From Roseateles koreensis (GTDB lineage: Bacteria; Pseudomonadota; Gammaproteobacteria; Burkholderiales; Burkholderiaceae_C), in contig NZ_JAQQXS010000017.1 in the NCBI RefSeq assembly GCF_028595305.1, positions 1-64,000 of the forward strand: a stretch of 64,000 nucleotides of DNA. Reading direction: 5' to 3'. The translations under genes and the position numbers were made by a program. Shown here in pieces: positions 26,513 to 36,224 of this stretch. Under the pieces are notes generated by a model. It saw only the letters and a list, made by a program, of their open reading frames with translations, searched no databases and was not told the origin of the DNA. The first letter of the stretch is position 1, and each line of letters starts with the position of its first letter.

Positions 26513-27568
26513 ATGTTGTTCGCACCCCTGCAAGTCGGCGCACTGTCGCTGCCTAACCGAATTATTCTGGCACCCCTGACGCGCACCCGCGCCAGCGCCG
26601 GGCACATGCCCAATGAATTGATGGCCGAGTACTACGCCCAGCGGGCGGGTGGCGGCCTGCTGGTGACCGAGTGCACCATGATCGCACCGGGTACCTCTGC
26701 TTTCGGCAACGATCCCGGCATCTACTCTGCTGCACAGATCGAGGCGTGGAAAATGACCACCGCCGCAGTTCACGCCAAGGGTGGCCGCATCTTTCTGCAG
26801 ATATGGCATTCAGGGCGTGCCGCCCATCCCGCGCTGAACGACGGTGCCGAGAACGTGGCTCCCAGCGCCATCGCCATCGAGGGCGAGGTGCATACCCCTC
26901 AGGGCAAGCTGCCGAATGCCGTGCCCCGCGCCTTGCGCGTGGACGAAATTCCGGCGCTGGTCGAGGCCTATGCCCAAGCCGCCCGCAATGCGATTGCAGC
27001 TGGATTTGACGGCGTGGAGGTGCACGGCGCCAACGGCTACCTGATCGACCAGTTTCTGCGCGACAGCGCCAACCAACGGACCGATGCCTATGGCGGCTCC
27101 TTGGAAAACCGGGCGCGCTTTTTGTTTGAAGTGCTCACGGCGGTCACTGCAGCCATTGGTTCTGATCGCGTGGGCCTGCGCCTGTCACCGCTGAACAGTT
27201 ACAACAGCATGAAAGACAGTGACCCAATGGCTTGGACAGCGTTTTTGGCCGACCGCCTGAATGCATTCAACTTGGCCTATCTGCACTTGATGCGCGCCGA
27301 CTTCTTCCAGGCTCAAACGGGGGATGTGATGCCCGTGGCGCGTCAGGCGTACAAAGGCGTGTTGATCGGCAATATGGGCTACACGGGAGAAGAGGCCGGG
27401 CAAGCCATCCACGTTGGCAAGTTGGACGCAGTGGCTTTCGGCACCGCTTTCCTCGCCAATCCGGATCTGCCCGCCCGCATCAAGGCGGGTGCACCGCTGA
27501 ACAAGCCGGACGCCAGCACCTTCTACACGCCGGGTGCCAAGGGCTACACCGACTATCCGGTGATGTAA
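26513..27568 (+). CDS. Old Yellow Enzyme-family alkene reductase (NADH:flavin oxidoreductase)
   Basis: The 351-residue TIM-barrel FMN enzyme starts LFAPLQVGALSLPNRIILAPLTRTRA. It has QIWHSGR, the substrate-binding HGANGYLIDQFLRDSANQRTD pattern (His and Asn that hydrogen-bond the enone or nitro group), the GGSLENR phosphate loop, and GNMGY plus AFGTAFLANPDLP at the C-terminus. This is the NemA/xenobiotic reductase group, which reduces activated C=C bonds, N-ethylmaleimide or nitro compounds with NAD(P)H. The physiological substrate is unknown. It is transcribed alone and ends in a long imperfect hairpin. Confidence 0.93.
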   Translation: MLFAPLQVGALSLPNRIILAPLTRTRASAGHMPNELMAEYYAQRAGGGLLVTECTMIAPGTSAFGNDPGIYSAAQIEAWKMTTAAVHAKGGRIFLQIWHSGRAAHPALNDGAENVAPSAIAIEGEVHTPQGKLPNAVPRALRVDEIPALVEAYAQAARNAIAAGFDGVEVHGANGYLIDQFLRDSANQRTDAYGGSLENRARFLFEVLTAVTAAIGSDRVGLRLSPLNSYNSMKDSDPMAWTAFLADRLNAFNLAYLHLMRADFFQAQTGDVMPVARQAYKGVLIGNMGYTGEEAGQAIHVGKLDAVAFGTAFLANPDLPARIKAGAPLNKPDASTFYTPGAKGYTDYPVM

Positions 27569-27622
27569 GGGCAGAGCGCAGGCGATTGGCCCTTTCACAC
27601 GGGCCTTCGCCTTGCTCGGCCC
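27569..27622 (+). terminator. Long imperfect hairpin after the Old Yellow Enzyme gene
   Basis: The segment 27569-27592 (GGGC..GAGC..GGCGA..GGCCC) is largely complementary to 27601-27622 (GGGCC.TTCGCC.TTGCTC.GGCCC) around an 8-base loop. It begins at the stop codon. There is no T tract, but size and position suggest transcription termination or 3' protection between the convergent genes. Confidence 0.5.
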
Positions 27623-27739
27623 TCACATGAATAAATGTTCACCGGCATTTTGGCTGTGCCGGAATGCCGGGTGGCGCCTGTGGCGCCGTTCAGACCTCAT
27701 TGCGTTCGGTCGTCACATGAACAAATGTTCACCGGCATT
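27623..27739. repeat. 27-bp direct repeat: copy of the guaC 3' tail
   Basis: Bases 27623-27649 and 27713-27739 match at 26 of 27 positions. The right copy is the real end of guaC (codons for NAGEHLFM and TGA on the minus strand); the left copy, 90 bases further downstream, encodes the same eight residues and a TGA. Reading through the guaC TGA, all 29 following codons are open and in frame down to the second copy. Between them are two small inverted repeats, CCGGCATT/AATGCCGG (27642-27670) and GGCGCC/GGCGCC (27673-27687). Confidence 0.8.
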
Positions 27740-28690
27740 CTCCCCGCCCAGTACGACGTAGTTGACTTTGCGGAGGTCGCCCAGGGTTTTGCCGCCGGCG
27801 TAGGAGATGGAGCTCTGCACATCTTCCTGCATCTCGCGCAGGGTGTCGGCCAACTTTCCTTTCACGGGCTCAAGAATGCGCTTGCCTTCAACGTGCTTGT
27901 ACTCGCCTTTGTTGAAGTCGCTGGCGGAGCCGTAATACTCTTTGTACAGCTTACCGTCCAACTCGACGGTGTTGCCGGGCGATTCTTCGTGTCCCGCAAA
28001 CAGCGAGCCCACCATCACCATGGCGGCGCCAAAGCGCACGCTCTTGGCTATATCGCCGTGGTGGCGAATGCCGCCATCAGCCACGATGGGTTTGGTAGCC
28101 ACCCGGGCACACCATTTCAATGCAGACAGTTGCCAGCCGCCCGTGCCAAAGCCTGTCTTGAGGCGAGTGATGCAGACTTTGCCCGGGCCAATGCCGACCT
28201 TGGTGGCGTCGGCGCCCCAGTTTTCGAGGTCAATCACGCCTTCGGGCGTACCAACGTTGCCGGCAATGACAAAGGTGTCGGGCAGACGTTGCTTGATGTG
28301 GGCAATCATGCGCTGCACGCTGTCGGCATGGCCGTGGGCGATGTCGATGGTGATGTAGTCGGCGCCGACGCCTTCTGCGGCCAGTCGGTCGATGACGGCG
28401 TAGTCGGCGGCTTTGACGCCTGAGCTAAGAGAGACAAGCAGCCCTTTGTCGCGCATGGACTTGGCGTAGGCCACGTTGTCCAGATCAAAGCGGTGCATCA
28501 CGTAGAAATAGCCGTTCGCGGCCAGCCATTCGGTGATGGGCACGTCAACCACCGTTTTCATGTTCGCGGGCACCACCGGCAGCTTGAATCGATGCGGGCC
28601 AAAACTGGCTGAGCTGTCGCATTCCCCCCGGCTTTCAACGCGGCATTGACGTGGCAGCAGGAGAATGTTGTCGTAGTCGAAGATTTCCAT
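27713..28690 (-). CDS. guaC: GMP reductase
   Basis: The 325-residue TIM-barrel enzyme of the IMPDH/GMPR family converts GMP to IMP with NADPH in purine interconversion. It lacks the CBS domains of IMP dehydrogenase. It has the catalytic Cys173 in [26 protein letters not shown] and the [11 protein letters not shown] flap. [13 protein letters not shown] is the standard GMPR start, so the ATG at 28690 was chosen over the open frame reaching 28942. Length and sequence fit the shorter bacterial GuaC type. It is divergent from the FabH-like gene across 246 bases. Its 3' end is duplicated downstream. Confidence 0.93.
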   Translation of the reverse strand: MEIFDYDNILLLPRQCRVESRGECDSSASFGPHRFKLPVVPANMKTVVDVPITEWLAANGYFYVMHRFDLDNVAYAKSMRDKGLLVSLSSGVKAADYAVIDRLAAEGVGADYITIDIAHGHADSVQRMIAHIKQRLPDTFVIAGNVGTPEGVIDLENWGADATKVGIGPGKVCITRLKTGFGTGGWQLSALKWCARVATKPIVADGGIRHHGDIAKSVRFGAAMVMVGSLFAGHEESPGNTVELDGKLYKEYYGSASDFNKGEYKHVEGKRILEPVKGKLADTLREMQEDVQSSISYAGGKTLGDLRKVNYVVLGGENAGEHLFM

Positions 28691-28936
28691 ATCGTTCCCA
28701 AGTTCGCAATGTGGAGTGCGTTGCAAGCAGTGCAACTCCTGGGCTGCGAGCGCTTGACTTGGTGACCCGGAAAACGTCTTCGACGAACCGAGCACCAAAA
28801 TTTGGGCCCGGTGTCTGATTCTACGCGGTTCTGGCATGGCACCCTGTGAGTGCATGCCCGCTTGGGATGGGTGCGTGGCAGCCGCTAAAATCAGCGATCT
28901 TTGCCTCATTCTGCGCATTTGCCAGGACACCATTTC

Positions 28937-30058
28937 ATGCACTCAGTCGTCATCAGCGGCACCGGCCTGTACCAGCCGCTGCACACCATCACCAATGCGG
29001 AATTGGTACAAGCTTTCAACGCCTATGTGGACCTGCAAAATGCCGAGCATGCCCAGGCCATTGCAGCGGGCGAGCGCGAGCCCCTGGTGCATTCCAGCGT
29101 CGAGTTCATCGAAAAAGCGTCCGGTATCAAGCAGCGCTATGTGCTTGAAAAAGATGGCGTGCTGGACCCCACCCGCATGTACCCGCGCTTCAAGGAACGG
29201 CCCGATGATCAACTGTCTTTGATGGCGGAAATCGCGGTCGACGCTGCACAGCATGCATTGAAGGCAGCCGGCAAGCCCGCCAGCGTCATCGACGCGGTGC
29301 TCTGCGCCAGCGCCAATATGCAACGCGCTTATCCCGCCATGGCGGTGGAGATCCAGCACGCATTGGGCGCGGGGGGGTATGGTTTTGACATGAATGTGGC
29401 CTGCTCGTCGGCCACATTCGCCCTGGAGCAGGCCTATAACGCGGTGCGTTCAGGAGCTTCCAAATGCGTGTTGGTGATCAATCCTGAAATCACGTCGGCC
29501 CATTTGGAGTGGCGCGACCGCGACTGCCATTTTATCTTTGGCGATGTGTGCACCGCCTTGATCGTCGAGCGGGCTGATCTGGCCACTGCGCCCGAGCAAT
29601 GGGAGATTTTGGGGACACACTTGGCGACCCAGTTCTCCAACAATATCCGCAATAACTTTGGTTTCATGAACCGCGCCGAGGACAGCGATCCGCTGGCGCG
29701 TGACAAGACATTCCGCCAAGAAGGCCGCAAGGTTTTCAAAGAGGTCGTGCCCATTGCTGCGGCCCACATCGAAGGCCATCTGGCCACGCTCGACCGGCAA
29801 CCCTCTGACGTCAAGCGTTATTGGCTGCACCAAGCCAATTTGGGCATGAATCAGTTGGTGATCAAGAAATTGGTGGGTGGCGAAGTCGGCGCCGATCTCG
29901 CACCCTTGATCCTTGATGAATTTGCAAATACTGCTTCTGCGGGGTCCATCATCGCTTTTCACCGGCACCGCGCCGATTTGAAGGCGGGTGATTTGGGCGT
30001 TATCTGCTCGTTTGGAGCGGGCTACTCGGTGGGCAGTGTGGTCGTCAAGAAGCGTTAA
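28937..30058 (+). CDS. Beta-ketoacyl-ACP synthase III-like condensing enzyme (FabH/thiolase fold)
   Basis: The 373-residue protein has the FabH catalytic triad: Cys156 in [11 protein letters not shown], His in [10 protein letters not shown], and Asn in [10 protein letters not shown], with a C-terminal [10 protein letters not shown] loop. Housekeeping FabH is about 320 residues. The extra length comes mainly from an N-terminal insert (about residues 25-95) before the [13 protein letters not shown] segment. Such longer paralogues are found in Betaproteobacteria and Pseudomonas and may prime fatty acid synthesis with longer acyl-CoAs or make beta-keto products. No acyl carrier or fab genes are adjacent, so its pathway is open. 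The ATG at 28937 was chosen over an upstream in-frame start (28901). Confidence 0.85.
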   Translation: MHSVVISGTGLYQPLHTITNAELVQAFNAYVDLQNAEHAQAIAAGEREPLVHSSVEFIEKASGIKQRYVLEKDGVLDPTRMYPRFKERPDDQLSLMAEIAVDAAQHALKAAGKPASVIDAVLCASANMQRAYPAMAVEIQHALGAGGYGFDMNVACSSATFALEQAYNAVRSGASKCVLVINPEITSAHLEWRDRDCHFIFGDVCTALIVERADLATAPEQWEILGTHLATQFSNNIRNNFGFMNRAEDSDPLARDKTFRQEGRKVFKEVVPIAAAHIEGHLATLDRQPSDVKRYWLHQANLGMNQLVIKKLVGGEVGADLAPLILDEFANTASAGSIIAFHRHRADLKAGDLGVICSFGAGYSVGSVVVKKR

Positions 30059-30163
30059 GTTGTCATGCCTGACGGATTGATTCGGCCGACGGCGATCAGG
30101 TTTGGGTCCATGATTGAGGCAGCTTGCCCTTGGGGCATTTGAGCGAATTTTCTGGGCCAGACC

Positions 30164-31210
30164 ATGCGTTTACTGATTCTCGGCGGGACTCAATTCGTCG
30201 GCCGCCATCTTGTTGAAGCCGCACTGGCGCAGGGGCATGAGCTGACCTTGTTCAATCGGGGGCAGAGTGCGGCGGATCTGTTCGCCGACACGCCCCAGAT
30301 CCACCGTCTGAAAGGGGATCGCCGGGACGACTTGTCTGCCCTGCAGCACGGCGAGTGGGATGCGGTGCTTGATTGCTGTGGCTACATCCCGCGTGAGGTG
30401 GACGCAAGCGCCCGTTTGCTCGCCGGGCGTGTTGGGCAGTACCTGTACATCTCCAGCGTTTCCGCATACGCCAGTTTCGCCGGGCCGAACACTGAGGCTT
30501 CGCCCCTGGGGCGGCTGGCCGACCCCTCGACGGAGGTGGTGGACGGCGCCAGTTATGGCCCCTTGAAGGCGGCTTGCGAGGCCGCCTTGCGGCAGCATTT
30601 CGCGGCTCCCTTGGTTTTGCGCCCGGGTTTAGTGGTCGGCCCACACGATCCCACCCAACGTTTCACTTATTGGCCAGCGCGCATCGCCGGCGCAGCGTCG
30701 CCCGCTCGGGCCGGTGAACCCATTCTGGTACCGGCGCCGTGCGGGGAGCCGCTGCAGTTCATTGACGCCCGAGACCTCGCCGCCTTCGCCTTGCAGGCCT
30801 TGGCGCGGGGCCTTGCGGGCACGTTCAATGTGGCTTGCACTTCGGGTCAGCCCACACGCATGGCGCTGCTGCAAGCTTGCGTGCAGGCGGCGGGGCTTAG
30901 CACTGAGCCCGAGTGGTTCTGGGCGGAGAGCCAGGCCTTGCAGGCTTTGGGCGTGGCCCCTTGGAATGATCTACCGCTGTGGCTGCCGCCGGTGAGCGAG
31001 TTTGCTCAACTGATGCGTTGTGATAACGCGGCAGCACTACAGGAGGGCTTGCAGATTCGACCCCTGACCGAAACCGTGGGCGACACCCTACGTTGGTGGC
31101 AGGACCTGCCGGAGGCTGAGCGCGTCTTCACGCGTGCCGGCTTGACGCCGGTGCGTGAACGCGAACTGATCAAAGCCTTGCGGTCAGCCCAATGCATTCG
31201 GTGCAATTGA
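30164..31210 (+). CDS. NAD-dependent epimerase/dehydratase (extended SDR)
   Basis: The 348-residue extended short-chain dehydrogenase has the nucleotide motif LILGGTQFVGRHLVE (residues 3-17), a DCCGYIPREV segment, ISSVSAY with the catalytic Ser, and YGPLK as the Tyr-x-x-x-Lys pair. The later FIDARDLAAF is also typical. The GGT.FvGR start and overall shape resemble the group of SDR proteins near chloroplast RNA-binding CSP41-like and isoflavone-reductase-like epimerases, whose substrates are often unknown. No sugar-nucleotide genes lie next to it. It follows the FabH-like gene by 105 bases and is convergent with the PBP gene. Confidence 0.85.
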   Translation: MRLLILGGTQFVGRHLVEAALAQGHELTLFNRGQSAADLFADTPQIHRLKGDRRDDLSALQHGEWDAVLDCCGYIPREVDASARLLAGRVGQYLYISSVSAYASFAGPNTEASPLGRLADPSTEVVDGASYGPLKAACEAALRQHFAAPLVLRPGLVVGPHDPTQRFTYWPARIAGAASPARAGEPILVPAPCGEPLQFIDARDLAAFALQALARGLAGTFNVACTSGQPTRMALLQACVQAAGLSTEPEWFWAESQALQALGVAPWNDLPLWLPPVSEFAQLMRCDNAAALQEGLQIRPLTETVGDTLRWWQDLPEAERVFTRAGLTPVRERELIKALRSAQCIRCN

Positions 31211-31252
31211 GCGTGGCTTTTTGATTTTTGTCTTTTGAGTTTGCCCGGCGGT

Positions 31253-33613
31253 TCAATGGCCTGAAGCGGCTGGCGAGGGCGGGGGTGAGAGCGGCGCTGC
31301 GTTCGCAGGGTTGGTCACGCCTGAGGCGCTTGCTTCGGCTGCGGAGGGTGTGCCGATGCTGCGCACGCCTGCCGTGCCGGCAAACTCCTCAAACGACCAG
31401 TCGCCGTCGACGTAAACCAAGCCTTCTGCCGGTGGGCTGATCTCGTTGATGGGTTGGTTTTTGAGCGCCACCGTCATCAAATCAATCCAGGCGGGCAGCG
31501 CCAAGCCGCCACCAAACTCTCGGTCGCCGAGCGAGTGTGGATTGTCATAACCCACCCAGACCACGGCGGCCAGATTTTTCTGAAAACCGGCAAACCATGC
31601 GTCCACTGAATCGTTGGTCGTGCCGGTCTTGCCGTACACATCGCCGCGGCGCAGTTGGGCTGAGGCGCGCGCTGCGGTGCCGCTGCGTGCAACTTCTTGC
31701 AGCAAGCTGCTCATCACAAAGGCGTTGCGCTCGGAGATGGCGCGCAAGTCTTCGCTGAGTGCCGGCGGCGCGGCGGTGAACAGCACGGCGCCCTTGGCAT
31801 CGGTGATGCGCGTGATCAACAGGGGTTTGAGCAGATAGCCGCCGTTGGCGAAGACGCTGTAGGCACCCGCCATTTGCAAAGGTGTGACGGAGCCTGAGCC
31901 CAGCGCCAAGGTCAGGTCGTCGGGTTGCTTGTCGGCATCCAGACCAAATCGGGTGGCCCAGGCGCGGGCGCGGGCGGGGGTAACCTGCTCCATGACGCGC
32001 AGGGTTACCATGTTTTTGGACATGGCCAAGGCACGGCGGATGGTCAAGGCACCGTCGAATTTTCCGTCGGAATTCTTGGGCTCCCAAGTGCCGAAACTCA
32101 GTGGTGCATCGTCCACCACCGTGGCGGGGCCGATGCCTTGCTCCAGCGCTGCGGAGTAGACGATGGGCTTGAAGCTGGAGCCCGGCTGGCGCCAGGCCTG
32201 CGTCACGTGATTGAATTTGTTGCGGTTGAAATCAAAGCCCCCCACCAGCGCCCGCAGCAGGCCCGTGCCGGGCTCGACGGCAACCAGGGCGCCTTCGGCT
32301 TCTGGCGACTGCGTGATCACCCAGGCGCCAGCCGGCTCCGCTTTGCTGGATGCACCGCGCAGCACACGGATGATGGATCCGGGGCGAATGGCCTGGTCTA
32401 CTTTCGCTTTAGGTGACAACGCCGATTGCACCGAGCGCAGGCCGTCGCCGCTGATGCTCAACTCGTCGCCATCCTGCAGCACGGCCTCGACTTTGGCGGC
32501 ACTGGCACGCAGCACCACGGCGGCACGCAGGTCGTCGTTGTCGGGGTGCTGTTCAAGTGCCTGGCTGATGGCGGTGTCTTGCTCGTTTTCGTCCTGGGGC
32601 AACTCGACGAAGCCCTCGGGACCCCGATAGGGCTTGCGCCGCTCCAGTTCCATCAAGGTACGGCGCAGCCCCTTGTACGCGGCGGTTTGTTGCTCGGCAA
32701 TCACGCTGGTGTGCACCTGCAGCCCCAGGGTATAGGCCTCGTCGCCGTATTGGGCGAACACCGCTTGTCGCGCCATTTCTGCTGCAAATTCGGCATGCAA
32801 GCGGGTATCTTGCGGGCTGCGAATATGCAGGGTCTCCACCTTGGCGGCGTCTTGCTCAGTCTTGCTGATGGCGCCTACGTCGGCCATGCGCTCCAGCACG
32901 ATCAGTTGCCGTTTTTTTGCACGTTGAAAGTTGCTGATGGGGTTGGCGTAAGCGGGGTTTTGCGGCAGCCCGGCGAGCATAGCCGTTTCAGCAATGTCCA
33001 GATTTTTCAGCGATTTGCCGAAGTAGGCGGCAGCGGCAGCCTCGAAGCCGTAGGCCCGTTGACCCAGATAGATCTGGTTCATGTAGACCTCGAGAATCTT
33101 GTCCTTGCTGAGTTGGCGCTCAATCTTCAGGGCCAGCAACATTTCAATGAATTTACGGCTGTACAGCTTTTTCTTGGTCAGATAAAGGTCACGCGCCAAT
33201 TGCTGGGTGATGGTGGACGCACCCTGGCTGCGCGAGGCCAGCACATTGGCCACCAACGCGCGGACGATACCGGGCATGTAGATGCCGTTGTGTTCGTAGA
33301 AGTGACTGTCTTCCGTGGCGAGCAAGGCGTCTTGCATACGTTTGGGGATTGCAGCCAAGGGCAGGTATTGCCGGCGCTCGGCGCCGAATTCACCCATCAA
33401 CTGGCCGTCTGCAGTGAAGACCCGCAGTGGTTGCTTGGGCTGGTAGTCGGTCAAATTGTCCAGGTCAGGCAGCGTGGGGTAGATCAGCGCTGCGGCGATG
33501 GCCAGCAAGAGGAGCAAGAGGCCTAAGGCCCCGCCGATCACCATCAACACACGGGGCAGCGCCATGCCGATTTGAGGCCGGGCACCGGCACGCGGAAACT
33601 TCAAGCAAGTCAT
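31253..33613 (-). CDS. mrcA: Penicillin-binding protein 1A (bifunctional transglycosylase/transpeptidase)
   Basis: The 786-residue class A PBP polymerises and cross-links peptidoglycan. It has one N-terminal membrane anchor (about residues 20-45) and a GT51 glycosyltransferase domain with the catalytic Glu in ATEDSHFYEHNGI, GASTITQQLARDLYL and KILEVYMNQIYLGQRAYG. An OB-like insert follows, then the transpeptidase domain with SSFKP (nucleophile Ser), SKN and KTGTTND. The C-terminus ends in a Pro/Ser/Ala-rich tail. A TTG one codon upstream is ignored in favour of the ATG at 33613. It is divergent from sbcB across an 87-base gap. In relatives the pilM-pilQ genes often lie near this gene, but not here. 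Confidence 0.95.
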   Translation of the reverse strand: MTCLKFPRAGARPQIGMALPRVLMVIGGALGLLLLLLAIAAALIYPTLPDLDNLTDYQPKQPLRVFTADGQLMGEFGAERRQYLPLAAIPKRMQDALLATEDSHFYEHNGIYMPGIVRALVANVLASRSQGASTITQQLARDLYLTKKKLYSRKFIEMLLALKIERQLSKDKILEVYMNQIYLGQRAYGFEAAAAAYFGKSLKNLDIAETAMLAGLPQNPAYANPISNFQRAKKRQLIVLERMADVGAISKTEQDAAKVETLHIRSPQDTRLHAEFAAEMARQAVFAQYGDEAYTLGLQVHTSVIAEQQTAAYKGLRRTLMELERRKPYRGPEGFVELPQDENEQDTAISQALEQHPDNDDLRAAVVLRASAAKVEAVLQDGDELSISGDGLRSVQSALSPKAKVDQAIRPGSIIRVLRGASSKAEPAGAWVITQSPEAEGALVAVEPGTGLLRALVGGFDFNRNKFNHVTQAWRQPGSSFKPIVYSAALEQGIGPATVVDDAPLSFGTWEPKNSDGKFDGALTIRRALAMSKNMVTLRVMEQVTPARARAWATRFGLDADKQPDDLTLALGSGSVTPLQMAGAYSVFANGGYLLKPLLITRITDAKGAVLFTAAPPALSEDLRAISERNAFVMSSLLQEVARSGTAARASAQLRRGDVYGKTGTTNDSVDAWFAGFQKNLAAVVWVGYDNPHSLGDREFGGGLALPAWIDLMTVALKNQPINEISPPAEGLVYVDGDWSFEEFAGTAGVRSIGTPSAAEASASGVTNPANAAPLSPPPSPAASGH

Positions 33614-33700
33614 CAATCAAGCACACCGCCGTTGAACGAGGCCTGATTATCCCGGGTTTGCGGCGGGCTCTGCCGTGCCGGATGCGTTATCGTAGCCGCC

Positions 33701-35143
33701 ATGCATGAGATGACTTTTTACTGGCACGATTACGAAACTTTTGGCCGCGTTCCGCGCCGCGATCGCCCGGCTCAGTTCGCGGGTTTGCGCACCGACGCCG
33801 AATTGAACGAAATCGGTGATCCCTTGATGATCTACTGCCAGCCGGCCCCCGATTTTCTGCCCGACCCGGAGGCCTGCCTGCTCACGGGCATCTTGCCACA
33901 AACTTGCCTCCACGAGGGCTTGCCCGAGCATGAGTTTGCTGCGGCCATCGAGGCCGAATTGTCACGCCCTGGTACGGTGGGTCTGGGCTACAACAGCATT
34001 CGTTTTGACGATGAGGTGACGCGTTACTTGCTGTGGCGCAATCTGCGTGAACCCTATGCGCGGGAGTGGCAGAACAACTGCGGACGTTGGGACCTGCTGG
34101 ACGTTGTGCGGTGTGCTTACGCTTTGCGGCCCGAGGGCATTCAGTGGCCCACGCATGAAGACGGGCGCCCGTCCTTCAAGCTGGAGCATCTCACCCAGGC
34201 CAATGGCTTGGTGCACGATGCTGCGCATGACGCCTTGTCCGACGTTCGCGCCACCATCGCGCTGGCCCGCCTGATCAAGGCGGCCCAGCCCAAGCTTTTT
34301 GAGTTTTGCCTGAAGTTGCGCAAGAAAGAGGCCGTTTGGGCGGAAATCGGTGTGGGGCGACCCTTTCTGCACATCTCTGGCATGTACGGGGTGGAGAAGG
34401 GCTGTTTGGCGTTGGTGTGGCCTTTGGCTCCCCATCCCAGCAATAAGAACGAGTTGGTCGTGTGGGACTTGGCGCATGACCCGTCGGAATTGTTGACGCT
34501 GGGCGCGCAGGAAATCCGTGCCCGCATGTTCACCAAACAAGCCGATTTGCCTGAAGGGATCGAGCGCCTGCCCATCAAGACCATCCATGTCAACAAGTCG
34601 CCGGTTGTCATCGGCAATCTCAAAACACTGACACCCGAGGTGGCGCAGCGCTGGGGTCACGATCTCGCGCAGAGCTTGAAGCACGCCGCCTTGTTGGCGG
34701 AAAAGGGGCATTTGCTCGACGGTCTTTGGGCGCCTGTGTTCAAACGCGAGTCCACTGGCGAGGCCGTGGACGTGGATGAGGATTTGTATGGCGGTTTTGT
34801 CGGCCCAGACGATCGTCGAAGCATGCAACGCCTGCTAACCCTAAGCCCCGAACAAATGGCGCAGCGTGCCGAAGAAGGCAAACTGGTGTTCAACGACCCT
34901 CGCTTGGAGGAGTTGGTGTTTCGCTTTCGGGCCCGTAACTTTCCGGCCAGTTTGAGCGAGAGCGATCAAGCACGCTGGCAAGCTCATCGGAGCCACCGAT
35001 TGGAGAGCGGCGATGGTGGCTTCCCGAGCTTGGCGACGTTTTTTGAGCACATCGACCAACTCAGCGAGCAGGCGGACGAGCGGGGCGAAGCGATATTGGG
35101 TGCGCTTTACGACTACGCGGAGCAAATTGCCCCGATTGATTGA
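33701..35143 (+). CDS. sbcB: Exodeoxyribonuclease I
   Basis: The 480-residue 3'-5' single-strand DNA exonuclease acts in recombination and mismatch repair. The N-terminal DEDD domain is visible: Asp10 and Glu12 in WHDYETFG, GYNSIRFDDEVTRYLLWRN, and HDALSDVRATIALARL. The ExoI family block RMFTKQADLPEG..RLPIKTIHVNKSP follows, then a C-terminal helical domain with FRFRARNFP..LSE. Full length compared with about 475 residues in E. coli. An internal ATG at 33710 is an alternative start. It is monocistronic. Confidence 0.95.
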   Translation: MHEMTFYWHDYETFGRVPRRDRPAQFAGLRTDAELNEIGDPLMIYCQPAPDFLPDPEACLLTGILPQTCLHEGLPEHEFAAAIEAELSRPGTVGLGYNSIRFDDEVTRYLLWRNLREPYAREWQNNCGRWDLLDVVRCAYALRPEGIQWPTHEDGRPSFKLEHLTQANGLVHDAAHDALSDVRATIALARLIKAAQPKLFEFCLKLRKKEAVWAEIGVGRPFLHISGMYGVEKGCLALVWPLAPHPSNKNELVVWDLAHDPSELLTLGAQEIRARMFTKQADLPEGIERLPIKTIHVNKSPVVIGNLKTLTPEVAQRWGHDLAQSLKHAALLAEKGHLLDGLWAPVFKRESTGEAVDVDEDLYGGFVGPDDRRSMQRLLTLSPEQMAQRAEEGKLVFNDPRLEELVFRFRARNFPASLSESDQARWQAHRSHRLESGDGGFPSLATFFEHIDQLSEQADERGEAILGALYDYAEQIAPID

Positions 35144-35282
35144 ACGATTGAACGGTTTGAGCTCATGAACTCAGAGTAAGTGCCGAAATGCCTGTAAATC
35201 GAGGAGTTGTTCCGGGTTTCTTTTGAAGCCAAATCGCGGTACACCTACGGTTTCACGCCGTTGATCGTGCCAAGGAGTATTG

Positions 35283-36218
35283 ATGACAACGAAACCAGAT
35301 GCCAGCGGAACGGCCGATGTACTTGCCGCGCGCATGAATGCCCTGATGGTGCGCGCGCCTCTTGCCGTAGGCTTTGTCAAGAATGGGCATTTTGAGACGG
35401 TGAGTGAACAGTTCAATCAACTGTTCGGGCACGGTGACGACACGGACTTGTCCGGGCAGTCCGTCCGCAGCGTCTATGTGTCCGATGGCGCGCAAACTGC
35501 GGTCATGCAGCGCATGGGCACCGCCTTTGGTGGCGGGCACCCTTTTGATGAAGAGATTGAGTACGTGCGCTGCGATGGCAGCCGGTTTTGGGGTCGTTTG
35601 CAGGCCACACCACTGGCCTGGGACTCGCCGGCTGGAGAAGTGCTGTGGATTGTGGACGATGTGACGGCAGCCCGGCAATTGCGTCTGCAGCCCACCTGGA
35701 CGGCCAAACATGACGCTTTGACCGAGTTGGCGAATCGCCGCGAATTTGAGCGCCGCCTGAGCGAGCACGTGGGCAGTGCCCGCAAAACGCCGGTGTCGGT
35801 GCTGTGGATTGATGTCGACCGATTCACTGAAATTGTGTCGAGCATGGGCCCCGAGGTGGGCGATCATTTTCTCTACGGCTTGGGCCAACTCTTGTTGACC
35901 AAAGTGCGCGCCTCCGACTTTGTGGCGCGTTTGGAGGACGACCATTTCGCCGTTTTGCTGCCCAATTGTGATCAGCATTACGCCCAGATCGTGGCCGAAA
36001 AAATCAGATCAGGAGTAGCCAACTACCGCCTGCGCTGGGGTTTGCATCGCACGCGGGTCAAAGCCTGCCTGGGCGTGGTTCAGGTTCAAGGCACACTTGA
36101 AACGGTGGATGCCGTTCTCGGGGCGGCAGCGCTGGCTTGCACCGAAGCCAAAGCGGCCGGCGGCGACAGCGTGCGGGTGTTTGTTTCGGCGGGCGGCTTT
36201 GAGGAGCTTGCCGGTTGA
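35283..36218 (+). CDS. PAS-GGDEF domain protein with degenerate GGDEF motif
   Basis: The 311-residue cytoplasmic protein has a PAS-like domain (about 20-130; MVRAPLAVGFVKNGHFETVSE start and PAC-like WGRLQATPLAW..GEVLWIVDDVT) and a GGDEF-fold domain (about 143-305) opening with HDALTELANRREFERRL. At the signature position it reads RLEDDHF (216-222), so GGDEF is EDDHF. Both glycines and the catalytic Glu are lost, so diguanylate cyclase activity is unlikely; a GTP-binding, c-di-GMP-independent or scaffold role is possible. An AAGGAG site sits 5 bases before the ATG. A small hairpin terminator follows. Confidence 0.82.
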   Translation: MTTKPDASGTADVLAARMNALMVRAPLAVGFVKNGHFETVSEQFNQLFGHGDDTDLSGQSVRSVYVSDGAQTAVMQRMGTAFGGGHPFDEEIEYVRCDGSRFWGRLQATPLAWDSPAGEVLWIVDDVTAARQLRLQPTWTAKHDALTELANRREFERRLSEHVGSARKTPVSVLWIDVDRFTEIVSSMGPEVGDHFLYGLGQLLLTKVRASDFVARLEDDHFAVLLPNCDQHYAQIVAEKIRSGVANYRLRWGLHRTRVKACLGVVQVQGTLETVDAVLGAAALACTEAKAAGGDSVRVFVSAGGFEELAG

Positions 36219-36224
36219 TCGCCC

